Shown: positions 56,428 through 64,000 of the stretch, one piece after another
Layout of the letters: every line of letters begins with the position of its first letter
Numbering within the stretch: position 1 is the stretch's first letter
Source of the DNA: Lactiplantibacillus songbeiensis
GTDB lineage: Bacteria; Bacillota; Bacilli; Lactobacillales; Lactobacillaceae
DNA length: 64,000 nt
Reading direction: 5' to 3'
Assembly (NCBI RefSeq): GCF_005405125.1
Contig: NZ_BJDL01000006.1
Location: 62,001 to 126,000 of the forward strand
Program-made: the position numbers and the translations under genes
Notes under the pieces: generated by a model
Told to the model about the DNA's origin: nothing
The model's input: only the letters and a program-made list of their open reading frames with translations
Databases searched by the model: none

Positions 56428-59037
56428 ATGAATCCAGAACAATTAACTGAAAGTTTACAACAAGCCTTAACTGAGGCCCAACAAATTGCCCAAACACGGC
56501 ATCATCAAGAAATCGGGGTGCCGCATCTATTTAAATTTATGACACAGCCTGGGGAACCAGCACGGCAAATCTTTAGTGAAGCTGGTGCCGATTTGGACCA
56601 GTTGCAAACGGAACTTGATCGCGAATTAGACGAAATCAGTACGGTCAGTGGCGGCAATGTTCAATATGGTCAAAGTTTTAGCAGTAGCTTAGCCACGTTA
56701 ATGCAGACCGCGGAAGCCAAACGCAAGTCACTCGGTGATGATTTTTTAGCCACCGATACGGTTGTGTTAGCTTTGATGGACCAAACGGGTGATCAATTAA
56801 CTCGTTATTTGACCCAACAAGGGCTCACCGCGGGCCAAGTTAAAAATGCGGTTGATCGGATCCGAGGTGGTCAACGGGTGACCTCGCGAAATCAAGAAGA
56901 TCAATATCAATCCTTGGAAAAGTATGGGGTTGACTTGGTCAAAGCCGCCCGTCAAGGGAACCAAGATCCCGTTATCGGCCGTGATGAAGAGATTTTAGAT
57001 GTCATTCGGATCTTATCACGCAAGACGAAGAATAATCCGGTCTTAATCGGTGAACCAGGGGTCGGTAAAACGGCGATTGTTGAAGGTTTAGCCCAACGGA
57101 TCGTGCGTGGGGATGTGCCGTCTAACTTAAAAGATAAAACGTTATTTTCACTAGATATGGGAGCCTTGATTGCCGGTGCCAAATATCGTGGTGAATTTGA
57201 AGAACGATTAAAAGCGGTTTTGAAAGAAATTAAAAAGAGCGATGGCCAGATCATCATGTTCATCGATGAAATCCATAATATTGTTGGCGCGGGTAAGACT
57301 GAAGGCAGTATGGATGCCGGCAATTTGCTTAAGCCAATGTTAGCGCGGGGCGAACTCCATCTGATTGGGGCCACCACGCTGGATGAATATCGGCAATATC
57401 TGGAAAAAGACAAAGCGCTTGAACGCCGGTTCCAACGGGTGCTCGTGGCGGAACCTTCCGTAGACGATACGATCAGTATTTTACGGGGGTTAAAAGAACG
57501 TTTTGAAATCCATCATGGCGTCCGGATTCACGATAATGCGTTAGTTGCTGCGGCTAAGTTATCGGATCGATACATTACGGATCACTTTTTACCTGATAAA
57601 GCCTTGGATCTGATCGATGAAGCGTCGGCGGAGATTCGGGTAGAAATGAACTCAAATCCCACGGAACTGGATCAGGTCAATCGGCAATTAATGCGCTTAG
57701 AAGTTGAAGCCGCGGCCTTGAAGAAAGAAACCGATGAAGCCTCTGTCAAACGGCTCGGTGACCTGCAACAAGAATTAGCCAGTGCGAAGGAAAAGCAACG
57801 GACGCTTGCTGAACGCTGGGATAGTGAAAAGAAGAGTCTCCAGGCGTTAAGTGACAAAAAGGCTGCTTTAGATCAAGCTAAGCATGACTTGGAAACGGCA
57901 GAAAGTAAATACGACTTGGAGACGGCCGCTAAGTTACAACATGGCACGATTCCTAAATTAGCTGATGAACTTAAACAGATGGAAGCCAATGACCACCATG
58001 CTGACTGGTTAGTGGAAGAATCGGTAACCGCGGATCAAGTGGCTAATGTGGTATCGCGGATGACCGGAATTCCAGTTAATAAGCTGGTCGCTGGCGAACG
58101 CGAAAAACTTTTACATTTAGCTGATAACTTGCATCAACGGGTCGTTGGTCAAGATACGGCTGTTAATGCGGTGGCCGATGCGGTTTTACGGTCACGAGCG
58201 GGATTACAAGATCCTAATCGGCCGTTAGGTTCCTTTATGTTCTTAGGGCCAACCGGGGTCGGCAAGACGGAGCTCGCTAAAGCGTTAGCTGAAAACTTAT
58301 TTGATGCGGATGATCATATGGTCCGGATTGACATGAGTGAGTATATGGAAAAAGCCTCAGTTTCACGGCTAGTTGGGGCTGCGCCTGGCTACATCGGTTA
58401 TGAGGAAGGCGGCCAGTTAACGGAGGCGGTCCGGCGTAATCCATATTCAATCGTCTTATTCGATGAAATCGAAAAGGCACATCCAGATGTGTTTAATATC
58501 TTATTACAAGTGTTGGATGATGGCCGTTTAACGGATGGTCAAGGTCGGACAGTTGATTTCAAGAATACCATTTTGATCATGACGTCTAACTTGGGGTCAC
58601 AACAACTGTTGGCTGGCGTCGACGACCGTGGACAATTATCCGATGAGGCGCATGATCAAGTCATGCAGTTGGTTCAAAGCCGGTTCAAACCGGAATTCTT
58701 GAATCGAATCGATGACATCATCATGTTTACACCATTACAATTGGATGCGATTGAACAAATCGTGGTGAAATTAATTGCCCGGTTATCTAGCCGGTTACAA
58801 GATCGTGAAATTACGTTAAAAATTTCGGACTCAGCTAAGCAATGGATTGCTAAGCAAGGCTACGAACCAGCCTATGGGGCGCGACCATTGCGGCGTTATA
58901 TTACCAATTATGTGGAAACGCCCTTGGCAAAAGAAATTATTGCCGGTCGGGTGACGCCACAATCGACCGTTGAGATTAATCTGCTAGATGATCATTTAGT
59001 CTTTGAAAATCAATCGGCTGATGCTGTGAAGGCTTAG
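56428..59037 (+). CDS. clpB: ATP-dependent chaperone ClpB
   Basis: 869 aa. Clp_N domain (~1-145), first AAA module ([13 protein letters not shown], Walker A), coiled-coil middle domain (~400-520; long Lys/Glu/Ala heptad region), second AAA module ([15 protein letters not shown]). It disaggregates protein with DnaK. ATG 56428 after GAGGGGG; an ATG closer to the site is out of frame. Under CtsR control in the leader. Followed by the structured repeat copy B. Confidence 0.97.
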   Translation: MNPEQLTESLQQALTEAQQIAQTRHHQEIGVPHLFKFMTQPGEPARQIFSEAGADLDQLQTELDRELDEISTVSGGNVQYGQSFSSSLATLMQTAEAKRKSLGDDFLATDTVVLALMDQTGDQLTRYLTQQGLTAGQVKNAVDRIRGGQRVTSRNQEDQYQSLEKYGVDLVKAARQGNQDPVIGRDEEILDVIRILSRKTKNNPVLIGEPGVGKTAIVEGLAQRIVRGDVPSNLKDKTLFSLDMGALIAGAKYRGEFEERLKAVLKEIKKSDGQIIMFIDEIHNIVGAGKTEGSMDAGNLLKPMLARGELHLIGATTLDEYRQYLEKDKALERRFQRVLVAEPSVDDTISILRGLKERFEIHHGVRIHDNALVAAAKLSDRYITDHFLPDKALDLIDEASAEIRVEMNSNPTELDQVNRQLMRLEVEAAALKKETDEASVKRLGDLQQELASAKEKQRTLAERWDSEKKSLQALSDKKAALDQAKHDLETAESKYDLETAAKLQHGTIPKLADELKQMEANDHHADWLVEESVTADQVANVVSRMTGIPVNKLVAGEREKLLHLADNLHQRVVGQDTAVNAVADAVLRSRAGLQDPNRPLGSFMFLGPTGVGKTELAKALAENLFDADDHMVRIDMSEYMEKASVSRLVGAAPGYIGYEEGGQLTEAVRRNPYSIVLFDEIEKAHPDVFNILLQVLDDGRLTDGQGRTVDFKNTILIMTSNLGSQQLLAGVDDRGQLSDEAHDQVMQLVQSRFKPEFLNRIDDIIMFTPLQLDAIEQIVVKLIARLSSRLQDREITLKISDSAKQWIAKQGYEPAYGARPLRRYITNYVETPLAKEIIAGRVTPQSTVEINLLDDHLVFENQSADAVKA

Positions 59038-59137
59038 TTGAAATTGTTGCCTGCCGGTTGGTTCCTAAAGCGCTGGAATGCCATGGCTGAGTATTTTAGC
59101 AACCAACGACTCGGCTAGATGACTGGATTGAAAATAA

Positions 59138-59339
59138 TCAATCGTTAATTTTTTAATAGCCGTTAATTAACGCCGGGCGGGCCAGAATTGGCTCAGTGGT
59201 GTCGTTTATCTTAGTCGGTGCTTTTCCGACTTAGATAAAGCCCGGCTTGCGAGACCGTTCTATGGCTCGCAAACGTGGCCACCACGTTCCAGCCGATTCT
59301 GGGCCAACCAGAGTGGCAAGTTAAACCAACTAGCACCAA
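59138..59339 (+). repeat. Dispersed structured intergenic element, copy B
   Basis: Gapless match to 28682-28883 (copy A), about 20 differences in 202 positions. It keeps the stems: the third-position change in the TTTCGAG/CTCGAAA stem becomes TTGCGAG/CTCGCAA, a compensatory T-A to G-C change; the 28757 G.T pair becomes A-T; GCCGGGC now pairs perfectly with GCCCGGC. One outer-stem pair changes to G-G. It lies in the long gap between clpB and dnaE and is followed by a terminator. Confidence 0.75.
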
Positions 59340-59361
59340 GCGTATTCAGCATACTGACTAA

Positions 59362-59403
59362 GCTACCAACTAACGATAACAACCGTTAGTTGGTGGCTTT
59401 TTC
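59362..59403 (+). terminator. Terminator between clpB/repeat and dnaE
   Basis: ACCAACTAACG pairs with CGTTAGTTGGT, followed by a T-rich run. It ends the clpB transcript, which would include the repeat element as its 3' UTR. Confidence 0.85.
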
Positions 59404-59485
59404 TTTGCGCACAATGTCATTTAATGCCGAATCGAACCGGCGTTTGCTATAATAGAATTAATAATAAAGTGAAAGGAGCGGTAGG

Positions 59486-62400
59486 ATGTCCTATATTCCG
59501 TTGCAAGTGATGAGTACCTTCAGCTTGCTGCAAAGTACCAGCACGATCCAGGCCTTAGTCCAAACGGCGCAACAACAAGGTTATCCAGCCTTGGCTTTGA
59601 CCGATATCGATGTGATGTACGGCAGTGTCGACTTTTATAACGCGTGTCGTCAAGCGGGTCTTAATCCGATTTTGGGGATTAATTTAAAAATTAGTGGTAG
59701 CCAACTAGCTGAGCGTGAGTTTGGCTTGGTCGTCTTAGCCAAAGACTGGGCGGGCTATCAAAACTTGATGCAATTGTCGACGTTGAAACAAACCGCGACT
59801 AATGATGCTCCCTTGACGTTAGCACAAGTGACGCCACATTTAGCGCATTTGGTCGTCATGACACCGGCTAAAGATAGTGAAGTTGTAGCACTACTGATGC
59901 AAGACCAGCCAGCCGTGGCAGCTACTTGGGTGCAACAGGTGCAAACCGCCTGTGATCCAGAGAGCTTTTATTTAGGTGTGTCCCTCGATCAATCACCCGC
60001 ATTGCGGTCGACATTAGTGGCCTTTGCCGCGCAACAACAGGTACCGATTGTGGCCCTTGACCCGGTCGATTATGTTCAAGCGACGGATTATTTTTCAGTT
60101 TCCGTTTTGCGGGCCATCGCCGGGGGCCAACAAATTGATCAGCCTGAACAGCTACAAGATGTTGCTGGGGCGCACTATTTACGGGACCCACCAACGATTG
60201 AAACTGCATATACGGCGTTAGATTTATCGGCTGCGGTTGCAGCGACAGCGAAGATTGCGGCGGTTTGTCAGGTTGAGTTGGTCTTTCAAAAACCCCAATT
60301 ACCGCATTTCCCAACGCCAGAGCAACAACCAGCGAATCGCTATCTACGTCAATTATGTGAACAAGGGTTGAAGCAGCGATTAACTGCGATGACTAAAGAT
60401 TGTGATCCTCAACCCTACCATGACCGGCTAGATCATGAACTGCAAGTTATTGATCAGATGGGTTTTGACGATTACTTCCTGATTGTCTGGGATGTCATGA
60501 ATTATGCCCATCAAGCGAAGATTACGACTGGGCCAGGCCGTGGTTCGGCTGCCGGTTCACTTGTGGCCTACGTTCTTCGTATTACAGACGTTGATCCGCT
60601 ACAATACGACTTATTATTTGAACGTTTCTTAAATGCGAAACGCGCCAATATGCCGGATATTGATTTGGATATTCCAGACAATCGTCGAGAACAAGTCTTG
60701 CAGTATGTGCATGATAAGTATGGCCATGACCGTGTTGCCCAAATTATTACGTTTGGGACGCTAGCAGCTAAGCAGGCATTACGCGATGTTGGCCGGGTCT
60801 TTGGGCTATCGACTTTTGAAATGAGTGACTGGAGCGGTGCCATTCCGAATCAGTTACACATTACCTTAGATCAGGCTTACCAAGCGTCGCGGCCGTTACA
60901 GAATTTAGTGGCTGATTCTAGTAAGAATCGGTTATTGTTCGAAACAGCGCGTCGGATTGAAGGCTTACCACGACATTACTCGACCCATGCGGCCGGGGTA
61001 GTTTTAAGTCAAGTCCCGTTGATTCAAATCGTGCCCTTGCAAGCGGGTAGTGAAACGATGCTGATGACGCAATATACGAAGGATACTGTAGAAGCGGTCG
61101 GTCTGTTGAAAATGGATTTCTTGGGCTTACGGAACCTGTCGCTAATGGCAAGTGCGTTACACTATGTTCAACGACAGACTGGACAACCACTGGCTATTAC
61201 GAAGATTGATCTCAATGATCCCGCGACTTTAAAGCTATTTCAAGCTGGCGATACCACGGGTGTCTTTCAATTTGAATCAGCTGGGATTCGGAATGTTTTA
61301 CGCAAACTACACCCCGATAACTTTGAATTAGTCGCGGCTGTCAATGCCTTATATCGGCCCGGCCCGATGGAAAATATCGATCATTTTATCGCTCGTAAAC
61401 AGGGCAGCGAGCCAGTGACCTATCCGGCGCCAGAATTACAGCCCATTTTAGGCCCAACTTATGGCATCTTGGTCTACCAAGAACAAGTCATGCAAGTGGC
61501 GGCCGTGATGGGGGGCTTTAGCTTAGGCGAAGCCGATTTATTACGGCGAGCGATGAGTAAAAAGAAAAAACAAGTCATCGATGAGATGCGCCAAAAGTTT
61601 ATTGTGGGTGCAGAACAGCAGCATTTCTCCGCTGAGGTAGCGACGCAGGTCTATCAATATATTGAACAATTTGCCAATTATGGGTTTAACCGCTCACATG
61701 CGGTGGCTTACAGTAAAATGGCGTTTGAGTTGGCCTATTTGAAAGTCCATTATCCGGGGGCTTTTTTCACGTCATTAATGAACTCCATTCTGGGTAATGG
61801 GACAAAGCTAAAGCAGTATCTTGCGGAGGCTAAACAGCATCAAGTTAAGATTGTGCCCCCGGATATTAATCGTAGTGGGGCGTACTTTGACTGGGATGGT
61901 CAAGCGATTACGTTTGGCTTGAGTTCCATCAAAGGATTGCGGCGTGATTTCATTAGCGATGTGATTGCGGAACGCACGGAAAATGGGCCATTTAAGAGTT
62001 TGCAGCAGTTGATGCAGCGGTTGGATGCCAAATGGTTAAAGCCGGAACTAATGACGGCCCTGATCTATGCCGGAGCCTTAGATCACTTTGGCTTGAATCG
62101 AGCGGAATTGTTGACCGGTGTTCCAGAATTGATGTCGAGTGCTGAATTGGCCGGTAATAGTCTGAGCCTTTTTGCGTCGTTAGCGCCCAAGATTAAGAAA
62201 CAGCCCGAGTTACCTTTAGGTGAACGGTTGGCTAAAGAATCGGAAGTTTTAGGTGCGTATGTTTCGGGGCATCCGGTAGAATCTTACAAATGGTTAGCTC
62301 AGCAACAGCAGACGAGTTTAGTGAGTGCGCTCAGTGTTGAGCAACGAGCGAAACTATTGGTCTATATCACGAAGATTCGCGTTATTCGTACAAAACGTGG

Positions 62401-62836
62401 CCAACAGATGGCCTTTGCCACGGGGAGTGATCTGTCTGGAGAAATCGATTTAACGATTTTTCCGAAAACTTACGATCGCTTGCAGGCAATTTTGAAGCCA
62501 GAAACGATTGTCTTAGTTAGCGGTAAAGTCGAACAACAGCGCGGGTTGCAAGTGATCGTTGACCAATGGCAATTAGCAGATCAGTTTCCAGCACCCACCG
62601 GCCGCTTGTTTTTACGACTACAGCCGGAACAAGCAACGGCAACGGTCCAAAAACAAATTTTAATGATTTTGCGGCGCTTCAAGGGGCCTAATCCGGTTTT
62701 GATTTATTCAGCGACGGCTCGTAAGACAGTTGAACTAAATTCACAGTATTGGGTCCGAGATAATGATGACCTGATTGGAGCGCTTACAACCTTGTTAGGT
62801 CGCGATAACGTCGTCATGAAAAGCGAAACCCCTTGA
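59486..62836 (+). CDS. dnaE: DNA polymerase III alpha subunit DnaE
   Basis: 1116 aa. PHP domain (~1-200), polymerase palm with the catalytic Asp pair PDIDLDIPD and KTTGPGRGSAAGSLVAYVLRI, finger region (LMTQYTKDTVEAVGLLKMDFLGLRNL), FQFESAGIRNVLRKL, EQVMQVAAVMGGFSLGEADLLRRAMSKKKK, then HhH and OB domains. It is the DnaE-type replicase partner of PolC in low-GC Gram-positives. ATG 59486 after AAAGGAGCGG; a TATAAT is present at 59450 region without a clear -35. Confidence 0.96.
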   Translation: MSYIPLQVMSTFSLLQSTSTIQALVQTAQQQGYPALALTDIDVMYGSVDFYNACRQAGLNPILGINLKISGSQLAEREFGLVVLAKDWAGYQNLMQLSTLKQTATNDAPLTLAQVTPHLAHLVVMTPAKDSEVVALLMQDQPAVAATWVQQVQTACDPESFYLGVSLDQSPALRSTLVAFAAQQQVPIVALDPVDYVQATDYFSVSVLRAIAGGQQIDQPEQLQDVAGAHYLRDPPTIETAYTALDLSAAVAATAKIAAVCQVELVFQKPQLPHFPTPEQQPANRYLRQLCEQGLKQRLTAMTKDCDPQPYHDRLDHELQVIDQMGFDDYFLIVWDVMNYAHQAKITTGPGRGSAAGSLVAYVLRITDVDPLQYDLLFERFLNAKRANMPDIDLDIPDNRREQVLQYVHDKYGHDRVAQIITFGTLAAKQALRDVGRVFGLSTFEMSDWSGAIPNQLHITLDQAYQASRPLQNLVADSSKNRLLFETARRIEGLPRHYSTHAAGVVLSQVPLIQIVPLQAGSETMLMTQYTKDTVEAVGLLKMDFLGLRNLSLMASALHYVQRQTGQPLAITKIDLNDPATLKLFQAGDTTGVFQFESAGIRNVLRKLHPDNFELVAAVNALYRPGPMENIDHFIARKQGSEPVTYPAPELQPILGPTYGILVYQEQVMQVAAVMGGFSLGEADLLRRAMSKKKKQVIDEMRQKFIVGAEQQHFSAEVATQVYQYIEQFANYGFNRSHAVAYSKMAFELAYLKVHYPGAFFTSLMNSILGNGTKLKQYLAEAKQHQVKIVPPDINRSGAYFDWDGQAITFGLSSIKGLRRDFISDVIAERTENGPFKSLQQLMQRLDAKWLKPELMTALIYAGALDHFGLNRAELLTGVPELMSSAELAGNSLSLFASLAPKIKKQPELPLGERLAKESEVLGAYVSGHPVESYKWLAQQQQTSLVSALSVEQRAKLLVYITKIRVIRTKRGQQMAFATGSDLSGEIDLTIFPKTYDRLQAILKPETIVLVSGKVEQQRGLQVIVDQWQLADQFPAPTGRLFLRLQPEQATATVQKQILMILRRFKGPNPVLIYSATARKTVELNSQYWVRDNDDLIGALTTLLGRDNVVMKSETP

Positions 62837-62949
62837 TGTAACAGCGTTTTCACGGGGATTTAATTTCAAAAAATAACAGACAAGTTTTATGAAAAGTGTT
62901 AAAATCACTTATGGAGTTACGAACTCAATTTATTGCCTGAGGTGAAAAA

Positions 62950-63912
62950 ATGAAACGCATTGGTATTTTAACCAGTGGCGGCGACGCTCCTGGTATGAAT
63001 GCGGCCGTTCGTGCGGTTGCTCGTAAAGCAATGGCCGAAGGGTTAGAAGCATACGGCATCAATTACGGCTTTGCCGGATTAGTTGCTGGTGACATTCATA
63101 AATTAGTGGCTGCAGATTTAGACGACGTGGTTAATGAAGGCGGCACTTTGCTGTACTCAGCCCGTTATCCAGAATTTGCACATGAAGAAGGTCAGTTAAA
63201 GGGTATCGAACAACTGAAGAAGTTCGGTATCGATGCTTTGGTCGTTATCGGTGGCGATGGTTCTTATCATGGGGCTTTACGCTTAACTGAACACGGCTAC
63301 AACACAATTGGTCTTCCCGGAACAATTGATAATGACATCCCATTTACTGATTTTACGATCGGGTTTGATACGGCAGTTAACACTGACGTGGAAGCACTTG
63401 ATCGGATTCATGATACGGCTCGCAGTCATGACCGGACTTTCGTTGTGGAAGTTATGGGTCGTGGCGCTGGGGACGTTGCCATGTGGGCTGGTGTTTCGGC
63501 TGGTGCCGACGCCATCGTGATTCCTGAACTTGATTGGGACATGGAAACCATTGCCAACAAGATCAAGCACAATCGTGCTAACGGTCATCGTTGCAACATT
63601 GTTGTTTTGGCTGAAGGTGTGATGAGTGCCCAAGAATTTGTTGAAAAGTTATCTGAATATGGTGACTTTGATGCACGGGCTAACACGATTGGTCATATGC
63701 AACGCGGTGGTCGTCCAACGGCTAAAGACCGGGTCATGGCCAGCAAGATGGGTGCTTATGCTATCGAACTCTTACTTAGTGGTAAGGGTGGCTTAGCAGT
63801 TGGTATCCAACACAATGAATTAGTGACGCATAACATGTTAGATCTTTTTGATTCTAAGCATGAAGCTGAATTATCATTGTCGAAGTTAAATGATGAAATC
63901 TCATTTAACTAA
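62950..63912 (+). CDS. pfkA: 6-phosphofructokinase
   Basis: 320 aa. [18 protein letters not shown] (ATP site), [39 protein letters not shown] (catalytic Asp), MGRGAGDVA, and [25 protein letters not shown] are family blocks. The main glycolytic control step. RBS TGAGGTG. A pyk gene begins 78 bases later, so a pfkA-pyk operon is likely. Confidence 0.97.
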   Translation: MKRIGILTSGGDAPGMNAAVRAVARKAMAEGLEAYGINYGFAGLVAGDIHKLVAADLDDVVNEGGTLLYSARYPEFAHEEGQLKGIEQLKKFGIDALVVIGGDGSYHGALRLTEHGYNTIGLPGTIDNDIPFTDFTIGFDTAVNTDVEALDRIHDTARSHDRTFVVEVMGRGAGDVAMWAGVSAGADAIVIPELDWDMETIANKIKHNRANGHRCNIVVLAEGVMSAQEFVEKLSEYGDFDARANTIGHMQRGGRPTAKDRVMASKMGAYAIELLLSGKGGLAVGIQHNELVTHNMLDLFDSKHEAELSLSKLNDEISFN

Positions 63913-63989
63913 ATCGTTTTATAACTATATTTAATAAAAATGACGTTATTGTCTTTTTATAAAAAACTTTCAAGGGAGAGATTTTTCTT

Positions 63990-64000
63990 ATGAAGAAAAC
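63990..64000 (+). CDS. pyk: Pyruvate kinase, 5' end only
   Basis: Only ATG AAG AAA AC is in the window, behind CAAGGGAGAG. MKKT is a normal pyruvate kinase start and pfkA-pyk is the usual order in lactobacilli, so this call is by context only. Confidence 0.6.

Noticed and set aside
59922-60314. 130-codon frame antisense to dnaE
   Set aside because: Lies wholly inside the dnaE PHP/polymerase region; product is proline/glutamine-rich noise.
1-64000. CRISPR array, tRNA, rRNA or intact insertion sequence
   Set aside because: No regularly spaced repeats, no tRNA-like cloverleaf with CCA, no rRNA stretches and no transposase-like protein were seen in the window.

Overview
The window looks like a chromosomal segment from a lactic acid bacterium, most probably the Lactiplantibacillus (Lactobacillus) plantarum group. 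The evidence is the dlt operon end next to lepA, T-box controlled hisS-aspS and glyQS, a pfkA-pyk pair at the right edge, secreted proteins of lactobacillus type, TTG/GTG starts behind strong GGAGG sites, and a CtsR box at clpB. No rRNA, tRNA or CRISPR array was seen. Most of the window is core housekeeping sequence read on the + strand.

Layout. 1-3.4 kb: end of dltC, dltD, lepA. 3.5-8.6 kb: an AT-rich prophage remnant holding a tyrosine integrase, two small tandem paralogs of unknown function, an Abi_2/HEPN abortive-infection gene preceded by a candidate small RNA, an FlgT_C-like protein, a secreted protein, a PH/SHOCT protein, and an ImmA-type protease cut off at its 5' end. 8.65-11.7 kb: Zn-ribbon/DUF805 membrane protein, a secreted mini-protein beside a secreted nuclease that shares its N-terminal motif, and small conserved hypotheticals. 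11.7-18 kb: DNA glycosylase, prmA, rsmE, membrane protein, rel, dtd, HAD phosphatase. 18.3-25.7 kb: a nine-gene operon (PRD regulator, small PRD protein, SFCGS/DUF4312/DUF4311/DUF4310 proteins, amidohydrolase, SelA-like PLP enzyme, KDGP-type aldolase) that resembles an uncharacterised uptake and catabolic system for an amino-sugar acid. 26-32.9 kb: zwf, a cell-wall amidase, T-box, hisS-aspS, msrA. 33-38 kb: YitT protein, two teichoic-acid glycerophosphotransferases around a TagG permease, nfo. 38-50.8 kb: PDRP, rpsU (broken), yqeY, phoH-ybeY-dgkA-era-recO, T-box glyQS, dnaG-sigA. 50.8-64 kb: a Wzy/WaaL-like membrane protein, an XRE regulator, trmK, Nif3-like, pepT, clpB, dnaE, pfkA, start of pyk.

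The strongest unusual signals are: (1) a nonsense codon in rpsU that removes the last 27 residues of ribosomal protein S21; (2) two copies, about 30 kb apart, of a 202-bp intergenic element that align without gaps at about 90% identity, can fold into a multi-stem structure and show a compensatory base change; (3) a candidate ~80-nt RNA ending in a terminator just before the Abi gene; (4) the SFCGS/DUF4310-4312 operon, whose leader carries two identical 11-bp sites 73 bp apart; (5) a prophage remnant that ends inside its ImmA gene. All calls come from reading the sequence alone; no database search was run.
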